NCBI GenBank assembly: GCA_017882525.1
Contig: JADGPI010000030.1
Coordinates: forward strand, 1 to 32,814
Reading direction: 5' to 3'
Length of the DNA stretch: 32,814 nt
DNA from: Thermoleophilia bacterium
Lineage (GTDB): Bacteria; Actinomycetota; Thermoleophilia; RBG-16-64-13
The notes under the pieces were generated by a model. It saw nothing but the letters and a program-made list of their open reading frames with translations. It searched no databases and was not told where the DNA came from. The number at the start of each line of letters is the position of its first letter. Position 1 is the first letter of the stretch. Shown piece after piece: positions 9,812-19,467 of this stretch. The position numbers were made by a program, and so were the translations under genes.

Positions 9812-10333
9812 ATGACTCGTAGGCGACCCTTCGCTGGTCCTCGGGGCCGGTTCGTTCTCAAGTGGCTGATCCTCGTGGCCTCCGCCGGCATAGCCGTCGG
9901 CCTGGACCTACTTACAAAGAGCATTGCGGAGGCGCACCTGGTCTTGGGCGAGACGCACAAGATCTTGCCCTTCCTCTATCTGCAGCGGACCGCCAACACC
10001 GGCGTGGCGTTCGGACTGTTGGGAGGCCGGGGTTCCTTCATCATCGTGGCGAACGTGATCGCTATCCTCGTGGTCATCTTCTATGTGGTCATGGAAAAGC
10101 GTCCGGCAGTGGCAGGCGTCGGCGGCGGGTTGATCGTGGGAGGAAGCCTGGGCAACATGGTCCAACGCCTGGCCTACGGCGAAGTCACCGACTACTTGAA
10201 GTTCCCCCACTGGCCCAATTTCAACTTGGCAGACGTCTTCATCATCTTGGGGATTGCCGTCATCTTCCTTGGGGTGATCGTGGAGGGTGTTCATGTCGTT
10301 CGAGCCGGGCGCAAGGGAGCTTCGACCTCCTGA
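9812..10333 (+). CDS. lspA: Lipoprotein signal peptidase (signal peptidase II)
   Basis: DLLTKSIAEAHL, RTANTGVAFGLLGGRG, GGSLGNMVQRLAYGEVTDYLKFPHWPNFNLADVFI; TM segments. Confidence 0.93.
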   Translation: MTRRRPFAGPRGRFVLKWLILVASAGIAVGLDLLTKSIAEAHLVLGETHKILPFLYLQRTANTGVAFGLLGGRGSFIIVANVIAILVVIFYVVMEKRPAVAGVGGGLIVGGSLGNMVQRLAYGEVTDYLKFPHWPNFNLADVFIILGIAVIFLGVIVEGVHVVRAGRKGASTS

Positions 10334-10348
10334 GTGAGGTGGGGGGCG

Positions 10349-11296
10349 ATGGCTGAGTCATTCCTGTCGTTCGTCGTGAGTCCGGATGAGGTGGGCGCGC
10401 GCCTCGACGTGGTGCTGGGGCAGCGACCGGAGGTGGGTAGCCGCTCCCGCGTGGGCGAACTGATCCGAATCGGTGCGGTGACCGTCGACGGTATCGCGCG
10501 CTCCAAGAGCTATCGTCTCGGTGAGGGCCAGGTCGTGGCGGCGGTTCTTGCGGAGCCGGCTGCGCCCTCGCTCGCGGTCGAGGACGTGGCGCTCAGCATC
10601 TTATACGAGGACGAGTCGCTCCTTGTTGTCGACAAGCCTGCAGGCATGCCGGTCCACCCTTCAAAAGGCCACGCGGCTGGGACTCTTGTGAACGCTCTCT
10701 TGGGCCATGGGATCGGAGGAGGCGAGGAATTCCGCCCGGGCATCGTGCACCGGCTGGACAAGGACACCACGGGTTTGCTGGTGGTAGCCAAGTCGGTAGA
10801 GGCTCACCGCAGGCTCGTGCATATGATGAAGGAGCGCAAGATCGACCGGCGGTATCTGGCTCTCGTCCACGGCGGTTTTGCTTCAGAGAGTGGGACGATC
10901 GAGGCGCCCATCGGACGTGACCCCTCCAGCCGCAAGTCGATGGCCGTGGGCGGAACGGCTGCACGGGAGGCGCGCACCCATTTTCGGGTTCTGGAGCGTC
11001 TCGGCGATTTCACCCTGGTGGAAGCGCGGCTCGAGACCGGTAGGACCCATCAGATCCGCGTTCATTTCCAGGCTATTGGGCATCCGGTGGTGGGCGACCC
11101 TACTTACGCGCGCCGGGACGCGCTGGAGATCGGCCGGCAGTTCCTCCATAGCTACCGTCTGGCCTTCTCGCATCCCATGACGGAACAGCCCCTCAGCTTC
11201 GAAGCGCCTCTGCCCGCCGACCTGGCCGAGGTTCTACGCGGACTCCGCGGGCGGACGGCTGCCGGACAGGGAGGAGAAATCTCCCCCGGCGAGTAG
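10349..11296 (+). CDS. rluD: 23S rRNA pseudouridine synthase, RluA/RluD family
   Basis: S4-like N-terminus; DKPAGMPVHPSKGHAAGTLVNALL, PGIVHRLDKDTTGLLVVAKS, LETGRTHQIRVHFQAIGHPVVGDPTY. Confidence 0.94.
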   Translation: MAESFLSFVVSPDEVGARLDVVLGQRPEVGSRSRVGELIRIGAVTVDGIARSKSYRLGEGQVVAAVLAEPAAPSLAVEDVALSILYEDESLLVVDKPAGMPVHPSKGHAAGTLVNALLGHGIGGGEEFRPGIVHRLDKDTTGLLVVAKSVEAHRRLVHMMKERKIDRRYLALVHGGFASESGTIEAPIGRDPSSRKSMAVGGTAAREARTHFRVLERLGDFTLVEARLETGRTHQIRVHFQAIGHPVVGDPTYARRDALEIGRQFLHSYRLAFSHPMTEQPLSFEAPLPADLAEVLRGLRGRTAAGQGGEISPGE

Positions 11297-11379
11297 TAAG
11301 AAGACACGTGGGCACGCCACCCGGTTGTCGAATCCTCGAAACGTCCCCCGGGGTTCTCTCCAGCGCAAAAGGAGGCCTC

Positions 11380-12168
11380 ATGTTGAACGCACAAGCAGTC
11401 GCCGTGGCCAAGGACGCGTCCTTCCGACGCTTGAGGCTGTGGAACATGGTGGCAGGGCTGTTCCACCTGGCTCAGGCCATCGTAATGGTTCTGATCTCCA
11501 ATTCCGCGAGTCTTGCGGTCACGACCATGTACTCCAAGTACACCGGGGGGAAGCCGGAACCACTGCTGAAGACGATCGCGGATCCGCGGATCGGCATCAT
11601 GGTGTCTGTTTTCCTGTTCATGTCGGCCATCGCGCACTTCGCGATCTCGACTCCAGGCGGATATCGGTGGTATGTCCGCAACCTCAAGCAGCACGTCAAC
11701 TACGCGCGCTGGATCGAGTATGCCTTCAGTGCGTCCTGGATGATCGTGATAATCGCGATGATCACCGGGATGTCCGACCTTTCCAGCCTGCTGCTCATCG
11801 GTTTCCTCAACATGACGATGCTTCTGTTCGGGCTACTGATGGAGCGTCTCAACAAAGCCAATGAGAGAGTGGACTGGCTTCCGTTCTACTTCGGCTGTAT
11901 CGGCTGGGTCATCCCGTGGGCGACGATCGTCCTGTTCATCGCTGGGGCGAACGGCACGGGCGGTGGCAAGGTACCAGGCTTCGTCTACGGGATCATGGCG
12001 TCGCTGTTTGTCTTCTTCAGCATCTTCGCGCTCAACATGATCCTGCAATACAAGCGGGTCGGGAAATGGCGGGACTATCTCTACGGAGAGAAGGTGTACA
12101 TCGTCCTCAGCCTGACGGCCAAGGCGCTGCTGGCCTGGCAGGTCTTCTCGGCGGTGCTCCGAGGATAA
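11380..12168 (+). CDS. Heliorhodopsin
   Basis: 262 aa from ATG 11380 (AAAGGAGG ribosome-binding site). Seven hydrophobic segments; motifs recalled from heliorhodopsins: AGLFHLAQ, FLFMSAIAHFAIS, RWIEYAFSASWMIVIIAMITG, LPFYFGCIGWVIPW, VPGFVYGIMASLFVFF, LQYKRVGKWRDYLYGEKVYIVLSLTAKALLAWQVFS. Candidate retinal Lys248 at 12121-12123, candidate counterion Glu113 at 11716-11718. Confidence 0.95.
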   Translation: MLNAQAVAVAKDASFRRLRLWNMVAGLFHLAQAIVMVLISNSASLAVTTMYSKYTGGKPEPLLKTIADPRIGIMVSVFLFMSAIAHFAISTPGGYRWYVRNLKQHVNYARWIEYAFSASWMIVIIAMITGMSDLSSLLLIGFLNMTMLLFGLLMERLNKANERVDWLPFYFGCIGWVIPWATIVLFIAGANGTGGGKVPGFVYGIMASLFVFFSIFALNMILQYKRVGKWRDYLYGEKVYIVLSLTAKALLAWQVFSAVLRG

Positions 12169-12171
12169 GGC

Positions 12172-12203
12172 CGGTCGCGTGTTTCAGCGTAACGATGCGA
12201 CCG
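12172..12203. terminator. Possible bidirectional hairpin between convergent heliorhodopsin and putA genes
   Basis: CGGTCGC (12172-12178) and GCGACCG (12197-12203), 7-bp perfect inverted repeat with an 18-nt loop in the short convergent intergenic region; no clear U-tract. Confidence 0.35.
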
Positions 12204-12210
12204 TCGAAGT

Positions 12211-15200
12211 CTATGCCGGCTCGAATCCCTCTGGGGGGGCGAAGCCCCGTCGGAGGGTGTTCTCGGTGACGGTTCGAGGCTCCAAGAACTGCAACAGGTA
12301 ATCGGGTCCACCGGCCTTGGAGCCCACGCCGCTCATGCGGGATCCGCCGAAAGGTTGCCGGCCTACCATGGCTCCGGTTATCTTCCGGTTGATATAGAGA
12401 TTGCCCACCCTGAACTCCGCATAGGCGCGCTTGATGTGTTCGGGGTCGCGCGAGAATAGGCCACCGGTGAGTCCGTACCGCACCCCGATCGCCAACGAGA
12501 GGGCCTGGTCGAAGTCGTGGGCCTTCGACACGGCAAGCACCGGGCCGAATATCTCTTCCTGGGCGATCGCCGCTTCGGGAGGCACTTCGGCGAATATGTG
12601 AGGTCTCACGAAGTACCCGGCAGGGTCCCCGTCTCCTGGGCCGCCGGTGGCCGGGGTGCCGAGAACCAGCCTGGCCTCGTTCTTGCCCTTTTCGATGTAC
12701 TCGAGGATCCGGTCCCTTGCCTCTGCCGTGATGACCGGTCCTACTCGCATACTGGGGTCGGCAGGGTCGCCGACCCGGAGACTGGCTGCAGCAGCCACCA
12801 ACCGTTCCAGGAAAAGGTCGTACACCGGTTCGAGGACGATCGCCCGGCTACACGCCGAGCACTTCTGGCCGGCGTAGTGGAACGCGGAGATCACCACACC
12901 TTCCACCGCGGCGTCGAGATCGGCATCGGAGTCCACGATGATGGCGTTCTTGCCTCCCATCTCGGCCACGACCTTTTTGATGTTCCTCTGGCCCGGCTGG
13001 ACGTTGGCGGCCTCGCGCAAGATGGACAGCCCCACCTCCAGGCTGCCGGTGAAGGCTATGAGATCGGTGCGCCTGTCTCTGACCAGGGCGGCGCCCACGA
13101 CGCCGCCCGGTCCGGGAAGGAAGTTGAGCGCGCCTTTGGGCACGCCGGCCTCGTGCAGTATGCGGACCATTTGGGCTCCCAGCACCGGCGTGGGGTTTGC
13201 GGGCTTGAACACGACGGAATTGCCGGCGACCAGGGCCGCCGAAGTCATCCCAACGGGAATCGCTAGGGGGAAGTTCCACGGAGCGATCACCGCTGCCACT
13301 CCCCGCGGTTCGTAAAAATAGAAGTCGCGCTCTCCGGGCACATCGCTGAGCGACCGTGGGCTGGCGAGCCGGAGCATCTCCCGACTGTAGTACTCGATGA
13401 AGTCGATGGCCTCCGTGACGTCGCCGTCGGCTTCTCGCCACGGTTTCCCCGCTTCGATCACTTCGAGCGCGGCCAGTTCGAACCGCCTGTCGCGCATGAG
13501 GGAGCCCGCCCGCAGAAGGATGGTGGCCCGCTCGCGAGGCGTCGTGTCACGCCACGCAGGGAAAGCAACGCGGGCTGCCGCTAGCGCGGCGTCCACCTCG
13601 ACGGACCCGGCGGCCGCTACGGTGCCGACCACGGTGCCGGGGTGAGCCGGATCGACCGATATGCTGACGTGACCTGTCTCAATGGACTTCCCGTCTATCA
13701 GCAGCGGATGGTGTGACCCGAGGCCGGCCCGGACAGTGTCTAGGGCGCTCAACATGGCATCGCGGGCCCACTCCTTGGAGAAATCGGCGTGCGGCTCGTT
13801 TTGGAAGGGCGGCAGCTCCTGCGACGTCGCGGGGCCGAGAGGACTTTCGTGCGGGCTAGTGGCTTGGGAGGGACGAAGTTCTTCCGCGTGTGAAGTCATG
13901 GCGTACTCCGGACTTGGTCGGGGAGGGGCGAGCAATCGAGCGTGCGAGTCGTGCTCGGTGAACGTGTGACGGAGAAAGGACTCGTTGGCCGTGTTCTCAA
14001 GAAGGCGCCTAACGAGGTAGCCCATCCCCGGGATAAGCTCGCCCACCGGCACGTACTCACGCACCCGCACTCCCAGGCTTACGGCTGCCGTACGAACCGG
14101 ATCGGCCATGCCGTGCAAGACCTGTAACTCCAGAGCGTTGTCGGGTAGACCTCGATCCCTGGCGTAGGCGAGTCCGTAGGCCATGCTCCGTACGTTGTGT
14201 GTGCCGAGCGCCGGATGCAGAGATTCGGAGTTATCCACTAAGAACCGGGTCAGGTGCTCGAACTGGGCGTCGGAGTCCATCTTGTGGACGAAGACGGGGA
14301 CGGGCCAATGCTCTTGGTGGGCCAAGACCGTCTCGTAATCCCAGTAGGCGCCCTTGACCAGACGCACGTTGATCGGAGTGCCCCGTTCGTGAACGAGGTC
14401 TCTCAAACCACTCAACACGCTCTCGCTGTCCCGGAGGTATGCCTGGACGCCGACCCCCACGTGAGGGTAGTCCCGGAACTCGTCCTCCCGCAGGAGTCGA
14501 GCGAACACCTGGTAGGTGAGGTCGCGGAGGGCCGACATCTCGAGATCCAGGCTCAAGAATGCGCCTCGTTCTTTGGCCGATCGGAGAATGGGTCTCAGTG
14601 CGGCGAGGATCGCTGTGGTGGACCCCTGCGGGTCCATCGGGTCTATCTGTGAATAGAGGGAACTCGTCTTGAGAGAAACGTTGACCCGCGGCACTTGGCC
14701 CCAGGGGTCGCGGTCCAGCCGAGGATTCGGCGGCCACGAGCCCACCGCCCCAGACAGGGCTCGCAGCGAGTCAAGGTACCGAAGACCGTATGCTTCGGCT
14801 TCGGCCTCGCTGAGGCAGGCTTCCCCGAGGACGTCCAACGTGAACGCGCTCCCCGACCTCCAAAGCCTCTCGAGCACCGGAAGGGCCTCGCCGGCATCGC
14901 GGCCTGCGATAAGGCGGCGGGCCATGGACCTCATTCCCCGGCCCACCACCATCGCAGCCGCTTGGCGGGGTAGCCGGCCGCGTCCGGCCGTGGAAAACGA
15001 CCAGCGCAGGATACGGCTCGGCATGATCACTTCTTTGAAATAGCTCTGCAGGTGGTCAGAAACCGCGTGGGAATCGTGAAGGGTCGGAAACACGTCGACA
15101 AAACGAAAGAGCTGGGTCTTGAATCGCTCGTCCCGCATCGCCCATGCCAACGACGAACGTTGCCACCAATCTCCGCGCAGCGGCGACGACCGATGCTCCT

Positions 15201-15318
15201 CGATGGCGGCGAAGAGTCTTTCGCCTATCTCTCGGGTACCGGCTTCTTCCGAAACCGAGTGTTTAGCGAGTCCTTCCGTGGTTCCCTCCGCACCCTGGTC
15301 CGGGTTCTTGGTACCCAA
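12211..15318 (-). CDS. putA: Bifunctional proline dehydrogenase / L-glutamate gamma-semialdehyde (P5C) dehydrogenase
   Basis: 1035 aa; PRODH half (VNVSLKTSSLYSQIDPMDPQGS, RLVKGAYWDYE, LGTHNVRS, LQVLHGMADPVR, VREYVPVGELIPGMGYLVRRLLENTANESFLR), then ALDH half (APWNFPLAIPVGMTSAALVAGNSVVFKPA, FTGSLEVGLSI, EMGGKNAIIVDSDADLDAAV, QKCSACSRAIV). Confidence 0.95.
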   Translation of the reverse strand: MGTKNPDQGAEGTTEGLAKHSVSEEAGTREIGERLFAAIEEHRSSPLRGDWWQRSSLAWAMRDERFKTQLFRFVDVFPTLHDSHAVSDHLQSYFKEVIMPSRILRWSFSTAGRGRLPRQAAAMVVGRGMRSMARRLIAGRDAGEALPVLERLWRSGSAFTLDVLGEACLSEAEAEAYGLRYLDSLRALSGAVGSWPPNPRLDRDPWGQVPRVNVSLKTSSLYSQIDPMDPQGSTTAILAALRPILRSAKERGAFLSLDLEMSALRDLTYQVFARLLREDEFRDYPHVGVGVQAYLRDSESVLSGLRDLVHERGTPINVRLVKGAYWDYETVLAHQEHWPVPVFVHKMDSDAQFEHLTRFLVDNSESLHPALGTHNVRSMAYGLAYARDRGLPDNALELQVLHGMADPVRTAAVSLGVRVREYVPVGELIPGMGYLVRRLLENTANESFLRHTFTEHDSHARLLAPPRPSPEYAMTSHAEELRPSQATSPHESPLGPATSQELPPFQNEPHADFSKEWARDAMLSALDTVRAGLGSHHPLLIDGKSIETGHVSISVDPAHPGTVVGTVAAAGSVEVDAALAAARVAFPAWRDTTPRERATILLRAGSLMRDRRFELAALEVIEAGKPWREADGDVTEAIDFIEYYSREMLRLASPRSLSDVPGERDFYFYEPRGVAAVIAPWNFPLAIPVGMTSAALVAGNSVVFKPANPTPVLGAQMVRILHEAGVPKGALNFLPGPGGVVGAALVRDRRTDLIAFTGSLEVGLSILREAANVQPGQRNIKKVVAEMGGKNAIIVDSDADLDAAVEGVVISAFHYAGQKCSACSRAIVLEPVYDLFLERLVAAAASLRVGDPADPSMRVGPVITAEARDRILEYIEKGKNEARLVLGTPATGGPGDGDPAGYFVRPHIFAEVPPEAAIAQEEIFGPVLAVSKAHDFDQALSLAIGVRYGLTGGLFSRDPEHIKRAYAEFRVGNLYINRKITGAMVGRQPFGGSRMSGVGSKAGGPDYLLQFLEPRTVTENTLRRGFAPPEGFEPA

Positions 15319-15355
15319 CTGGCGCCAAAGAGCAACGTGCTAGACTTCAGCAATC

Positions 15356-16087
15356 GTGCAAGAAACCGGGCAAAAACCACCTCTGAACACCGTTCTGACC
15401 TCCTCAGGCGCAGGTTTGGCGGATCCCGGGGACTCTAGTCGATCCATCGCGTTCTTCGACTTGGACGGCACGCTCATCGTGGGCCAGACGCAACTGCTCT
15501 TGGTACTTTTCCTACGCAGGCAGAAAGTGGTGAGCCTAGCCTTCCTGCTTGGGACCGGTCTTTGGTTCGCTGCATACAAGGCCAGGCTGGTTCGCGTCAC
15601 GAGGGAAGCTCGCGCAAGAGGGGCAAGGGTCCTGGCCGGATTGACCGAGGCCGAAGTCGCGGGGCTTATGAGCCGTTTCGCGGAAGAGGTCATGACCCCC
15701 CGGTTGCATCCCGGAGCGGTCGCAGCCCTGCACCGCCATCGGGAGCAAGGAGATCGGGTCGTGGTGATTTCCGCCGCGCTCGAGCCGGTGGTGAAGGCGC
15801 TGTGCGATCGTCTCGGCGTGGCGGACTATGTCGGCGCTTCGTGTCAGATTCGAGAGGGTAGGTACACCGGAGATCTGGACGGTCCCACGCCGTACGGTGA
15901 AGAGAAGGCGCGAGTGGCCCAGAGCTTCGCCCAGCGCTTGGAGGTCGACCCCGCCGATTGCTGGGCTTACGCCGATCACGAGACCGACCTGCGCCTCCTG
16001 CAGTCTGTGGGCCACCCGGTGGCCGTGAACCCCAGACCCGGCCTTCTGAAGGCCGCTCTTGAAGGCGGTTGGCTCGTTCTTCCTTAG
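15356..16087 (+). CDS. HAD-IB family hydrolase (SerB-like phosphatase)
   Basis: FFDLDGTLI, VVISAALEPVVKALCDRLG, GEEKARVAQSFA, CWAYADHETDLRLLQSVGHPVAVNP motifs. Exact start uncertain. Confidence 0.88.
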   Translation: MQETGQKPPLNTVLTSSGAGLADPGDSSRSIAFFDLDGTLIVGQTQLLLVLFLRRQKVVSLAFLLGTGLWFAAYKARLVRVTREARARGARVLAGLTEAEVAGLMSRFAEEVMTPRLHPGAVAALHRHREQGDRVVVISAALEPVVKALCDRLGVADYVGASCQIREGRYTGDLDGPTPYGEEKARVAQSFAQRLEVDPADCWAYADHETDLRLLQSVGHPVAVNPRPGLLKAALEGGWLVLP

Positions 16088-16120
16088 ACGTTTCGCACCC
16101 AGTTTCAAGGAGGCAGATAG

Positions 16121-18160
16121 ATGGCCGATGTTTTCCCCGATAGCCTGGCGCAAAAGTGGGACCTGGACGAACTCGCCGTCGCCACGATCCGGACGCTGTC
16201 TATCGACGGAGTCCAGAGGGCCAATTCGGGTCATCCTGGGATGCCGCTGGGCGCGGCCCCGATGGCGCACGTGTTGTGGAGCAGGCACCTACGTTTCGAC
16301 CCGGCCGATCCGCACTGGCCCGACCGTGACCGTTTCGTCCTCAGCGCCGGTCACGGGTCCATGCTGCTCTATTCCTTGCTGCACCTCGCCGGATTCGGTC
16401 TGACGATCGAGGAACTCGGAGACTTCAGGCAATGGGGCAGCCGCACGCCCGGACATCCCGAGTATGGGCATACGCCAGGAGTGGAGACGACCACCGGTCC
16501 TTTGGGGGCAGGTTTCTCCAACGGAGTGGGCATGGCCATCGCGGAAGCCTTTCTTGCCGCGACCTTCAACCGGCCCGGCCTACCGCTCGTAGACCACCGG
16601 ACCTTCGCCATCGTCGGCGACGGCGACCTGATGGAGGGGGTGGCGTCGGAAGCGGCCTCGCTGGCCGGCCATCTCGGACTCGGCAAGCTGATCTACCTGT
16701 ACGACGACAACCACATCTCCATCGAAGGCAGCACCGACCTGGCTTTCTCGGAAGATGTCGGGCTACGCTTTGAAGCCTATGGGTGGCACGTGTCCGAAGT
16801 GGCAGATGGGAACGACCTAGACGCGATCGACGAGGCCATCACTGTGGCGTGCGCCGAATCCTCGAGACCCTCTCTGGTCATGGTCCGCACGGTGATCGGC
16901 TGCGGGAGTCCCAACAAGGCCGGTAAGGCGGAGTGCCACGGGTCGCCACTTGGAAGTGACGAGGTGAAGTTGACGAAGGAGGCCTTGGGTTGGCCCGCCG
17001 ATCTCTTCTTCGCGGTGCCGGAGCGGGTCAAGGCGCAGTATGGCGGGGTGGCTGCGAAGGGCGGGGCCGCTCACGCGGAGTGGCTGAGGCTCTGGGCCGA
17101 GTACGAGAACAAGCATCCCGAGGCCGCCGCTCAGTGGAAGGCCGCCTCGGCAGGCGAACTTCCCAAAGGCTGGAAGGACGAGCTACCGAGCTTCGCCGCG
17201 GGGGAGAAAGTCGCCACGCGGTCGGCGTCCGGGAAGGTCCTCAACGCCATCGCTGGGGCCATCCCGACCTTGATCGGCGGGTCGGCCGACCTGGCGCCGT
17301 CCAACAACACCTATCTTGCGGGGCTCGGGGATTTTCAGCGCGAAAATCCGGGAGGCAGGAACCTGCGCTTCGGCGTGCGCGAGCACGGCATGGCCGGGAT
17401 CCTCAACGGTATGGCCGCCCACGGCGGCGTGTTCCCGTTCGGGGGCACTTTCTTCGTGTTCGCCGATTACATGCGGCCTGCCATGCGGTTGGCGGCCATT
17501 TCGAAGCTCCCCGTGACCTTTGTGCTCACGCACGACAGCATCGGACTAGGTGAGGACGGCCCCACCCATCAGCCGGTCGAGCACCTTGCTTCGCTACGAG
17601 CGATCCCAGGGCTCCTTGTGATCAGACCCAGCGACGCGGCAGAGACGGTCGTGGCGTGGCAGGTAGCGCTGGAACAGCGCCATGCCCCTGTCGCACTGGT
17701 GCTTACCAGGCAGAACGTGCTGGTTCTCGACCGCTCCGTGCTCGCCCCCTCCGAGGGGTTGCGAAGAGGCGGCTACGTACTGCAGGACGCCCCGTCGGGC
17801 CGCCCAGATGTCATTTTGATCGGCACCGGCTCCGAAGTGGAACTGGCTCTGGAGGCGGCTGCCACTCTCGCCGCCGAGGGTATCGCCACCCGGGTGGTCG
17901 CGCTCCCATGCTGGGAGCTGTTCGAAGCGGAAGACCCGGCCTACCGCGAGACGGTCCTTCCCCGGGACGTCAGGGCCAGAGTGGCCGTTGAAGCCGCTTC
18001 GCCGTTCGGGTGGGAGAGATATGTCGGCGATGAGGGTATAACCGTAGGGTTAGACCACTTTGGAGCGTCAGCTCCGGCGGACGTTCTCTACCGGGAGTTC
18101 GGCATCACCTCGGAGAGGATCGCCGAAAGCGCGCGGCGGCTGGTGAGGCGACTCGCCTAG
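16121..18160 (+). CDS. tkt: Transketolase
   Basis: [94 protein letters not shown]. Confidence 0.98.
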   Translation: MADVFPDSLAQKWDLDELAVATIRTLSIDGVQRANSGHPGMPLGAAPMAHVLWSRHLRFDPADPHWPDRDRFVLSAGHGSMLLYSLLHLAGFGLTIEELGDFRQWGSRTPGHPEYGHTPGVETTTGPLGAGFSNGVGMAIAEAFLAATFNRPGLPLVDHRTFAIVGDGDLMEGVASEAASLAGHLGLGKLIYLYDDNHISIEGSTDLAFSEDVGLRFEAYGWHVSEVADGNDLDAIDEAITVACAESSRPSLVMVRTVIGCGSPNKAGKAECHGSPLGSDEVKLTKEALGWPADLFFAVPERVKAQYGGVAAKGGAAHAEWLRLWAEYENKHPEAAAQWKAASAGELPKGWKDELPSFAAGEKVATRSASGKVLNAIAGAIPTLIGGSADLAPSNNTYLAGLGDFQRENPGGRNLRFGVREHGMAGILNGMAAHGGVFPFGGTFFVFADYMRPAMRLAAISKLPVTFVLTHDSIGLGEDGPTHQPVEHLASLRAIPGLLVIRPSDAAETVVAWQVALEQRHAPVALVLTRQNVLVLDRSVLAPSEGLRRGGYVLQDAPSGRPDVILIGTGSEVELALEAAATLAAEGIATRVVALPCWELFEAEDPAYRETVLPRDVRARVAVEAASPFGWERYVGDEGITVGLDHFGASAPADVLYREFGITSERIAESARRLVRRLA

Positions 18161-18175
18161 CGCACTGGATCTGAG

Positions 18176-18201
18176 GGTGCCGGCCGCTGGCGGCCGGCAC
18201 C
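18176..18201. repeat. Perfect 12-bp inverted repeat (hairpin) in tkt-tal intergenic region
   Basis: GGTGCCGGCCGC-TG-GCGGCCGGCACC; each arm is the exact reverse complement of the other; no U-tract follows. Confidence 0.85.
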
Positions 18202-18239
18202 GCAATCTGTCACCCGACAGGCAGGAAGAGGGAGGAGTC

Positions 18240-19427
18240 ATGGGCGGCAACCCCCTGGCGGAGCTCGTCACCCTGGGCCAGAGCGTCTGGTTGGACGATA
18301 TTGGCCGCGACTTCATCCGTTCCGGCGAGTTGAAGAAGCTGATCGACGAAGATGGGGTGGTCGGTCTTACCTCGAATCCCACCATCTTCTTCAAGGCTAT
18401 CACCAAAGGAGCCGCGTACGACGAGGAGACCCGCCGGCTCGCGGAGAGCGGCGCAAGCACGAGCGATATCCTCGAGACGTTGATGGTGGACGACATCCGG
18501 CTGGCCGCAGCCGAGCTGCTGCCGGTCTTCGAGCGTACGAAGTTGCTGGATGGCTGGGTAAGCATCGAAGTCGCGCCGGCGTTCGCTCACGACACGCAGG
18601 GGACCGTGTCCGAGGCCAAAAGGATCCGGGCGCTGGTCGACCGCCCCAATGTGTTCGTCAAAGTGCCCGGCACCGCGGAAGGGGTAGGAGCGATCCGGGA
18701 GCTGGTCGGGCAGGGTCTTTCGATCAACGTTACCCTCATCTTCTCCTTGGACCGCTATGTGGAAGTGCTGGAAGCCTACCTTTCTGGCCTGGAGCTCCTG
18801 GCGGCGAGGAGGGCGGCCGGCGACCAATTGCCCGGTCTGCCCGACGTTCACAGCGTGGCGAGCTTCTTTGTCAGCCGGGTGGACACTCTGGTGGACAAGC
18901 TACTGGACGAGAGACGTCGGTCGCGAGCCGGGACCTCCGGGCCTGGGGTGCCCGGGGTGTCCGAGGAGCCGGGGGAGGCGTCGGTGCGGGGGAAGGCCGC
19001 CGTGGCCAACGCCAAGCTTGCGTACGAGCTGTTCCGCTCGACGTTCGCCGGGAGGCGGTGGGATGCCCTCGAGTCGCAAGGCGCGAATCGGCAACGCCCG
19101 CTGTGGGCAAGCACGAGCACAAAGAACCCGGCCTACAGCGACATCCTCTACGTGCAGGAACTTATCGGCCCGCACACCGTGAACACCATGCCCCTCTCTA
19201 CGATGGAGGCGTTTCGTGACCACGGGCGGCCTGTGGAGACGATAACCGACGGGTTGGACGCGGCACGGGCTGCGCTGGACGCCGTTGCGGCCGAAGGGAT
19301 AAGCATGACGGATGTGACAAGCCGGCTGGAAGTCGAGGGCGTGCTCGCATTCGCAGACTCGTTCGAATCCCTGTATGCGGCGGTCGACGAGAAGCGGGCG
19401 GCGTTTTTGGAGAAAGCCCAAGGCTGA
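18240..19427 (+). CDS. tal: Transaldolase
   Basis: QSVWLDDIGRDFIRSGELKKLIDEDGVVGLTSNPTIFFKAI, VFVKVPGTAEGVGAIRELVGQGLSINVTLIFSLDRY, LWASTSTKNPAYSDILYVQELIGPHTVNTMP; ATG 18240 after GGGAGGAG. Confidence 0.96.
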   Translation: MGGNPLAELVTLGQSVWLDDIGRDFIRSGELKKLIDEDGVVGLTSNPTIFFKAITKGAAYDEETRRLAESGASTSDILETLMVDDIRLAAAELLPVFERTKLLDGWVSIEVAPAFAHDTQGTVSEAKRIRALVDRPNVFVKVPGTAEGVGAIRELVGQGLSINVTLIFSLDRYVEVLEAYLSGLELLAARRAAGDQLPGLPDVHSVASFFVSRVDTLVDKLLDERRRSRAGTSGPGVPGVSEEPGEASVRGKAAVANAKLAYELFRSTFAGRRWDALESQGANRQRPLWASTSTKNPAYSDILYVQELIGPHTVNTMPLSTMEAFRDHGRPVETITDGLDAARAALDAVAAEGISMTDVTSRLEVEGVLAFADSFESLYAAVDEKRAAFLEKAQG

Positions 19428-19467
19428 GTCGGGTTTAGACCTCGGTCTGCTGGGTGAGTTAGGTTGC

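Noticed and set aside
12517-13266. Plus-strand ORFs antisense to putA
   Set aside because: putA is continuous with clear PRODH and ALDH motifs; the antisense frames lack motifs.
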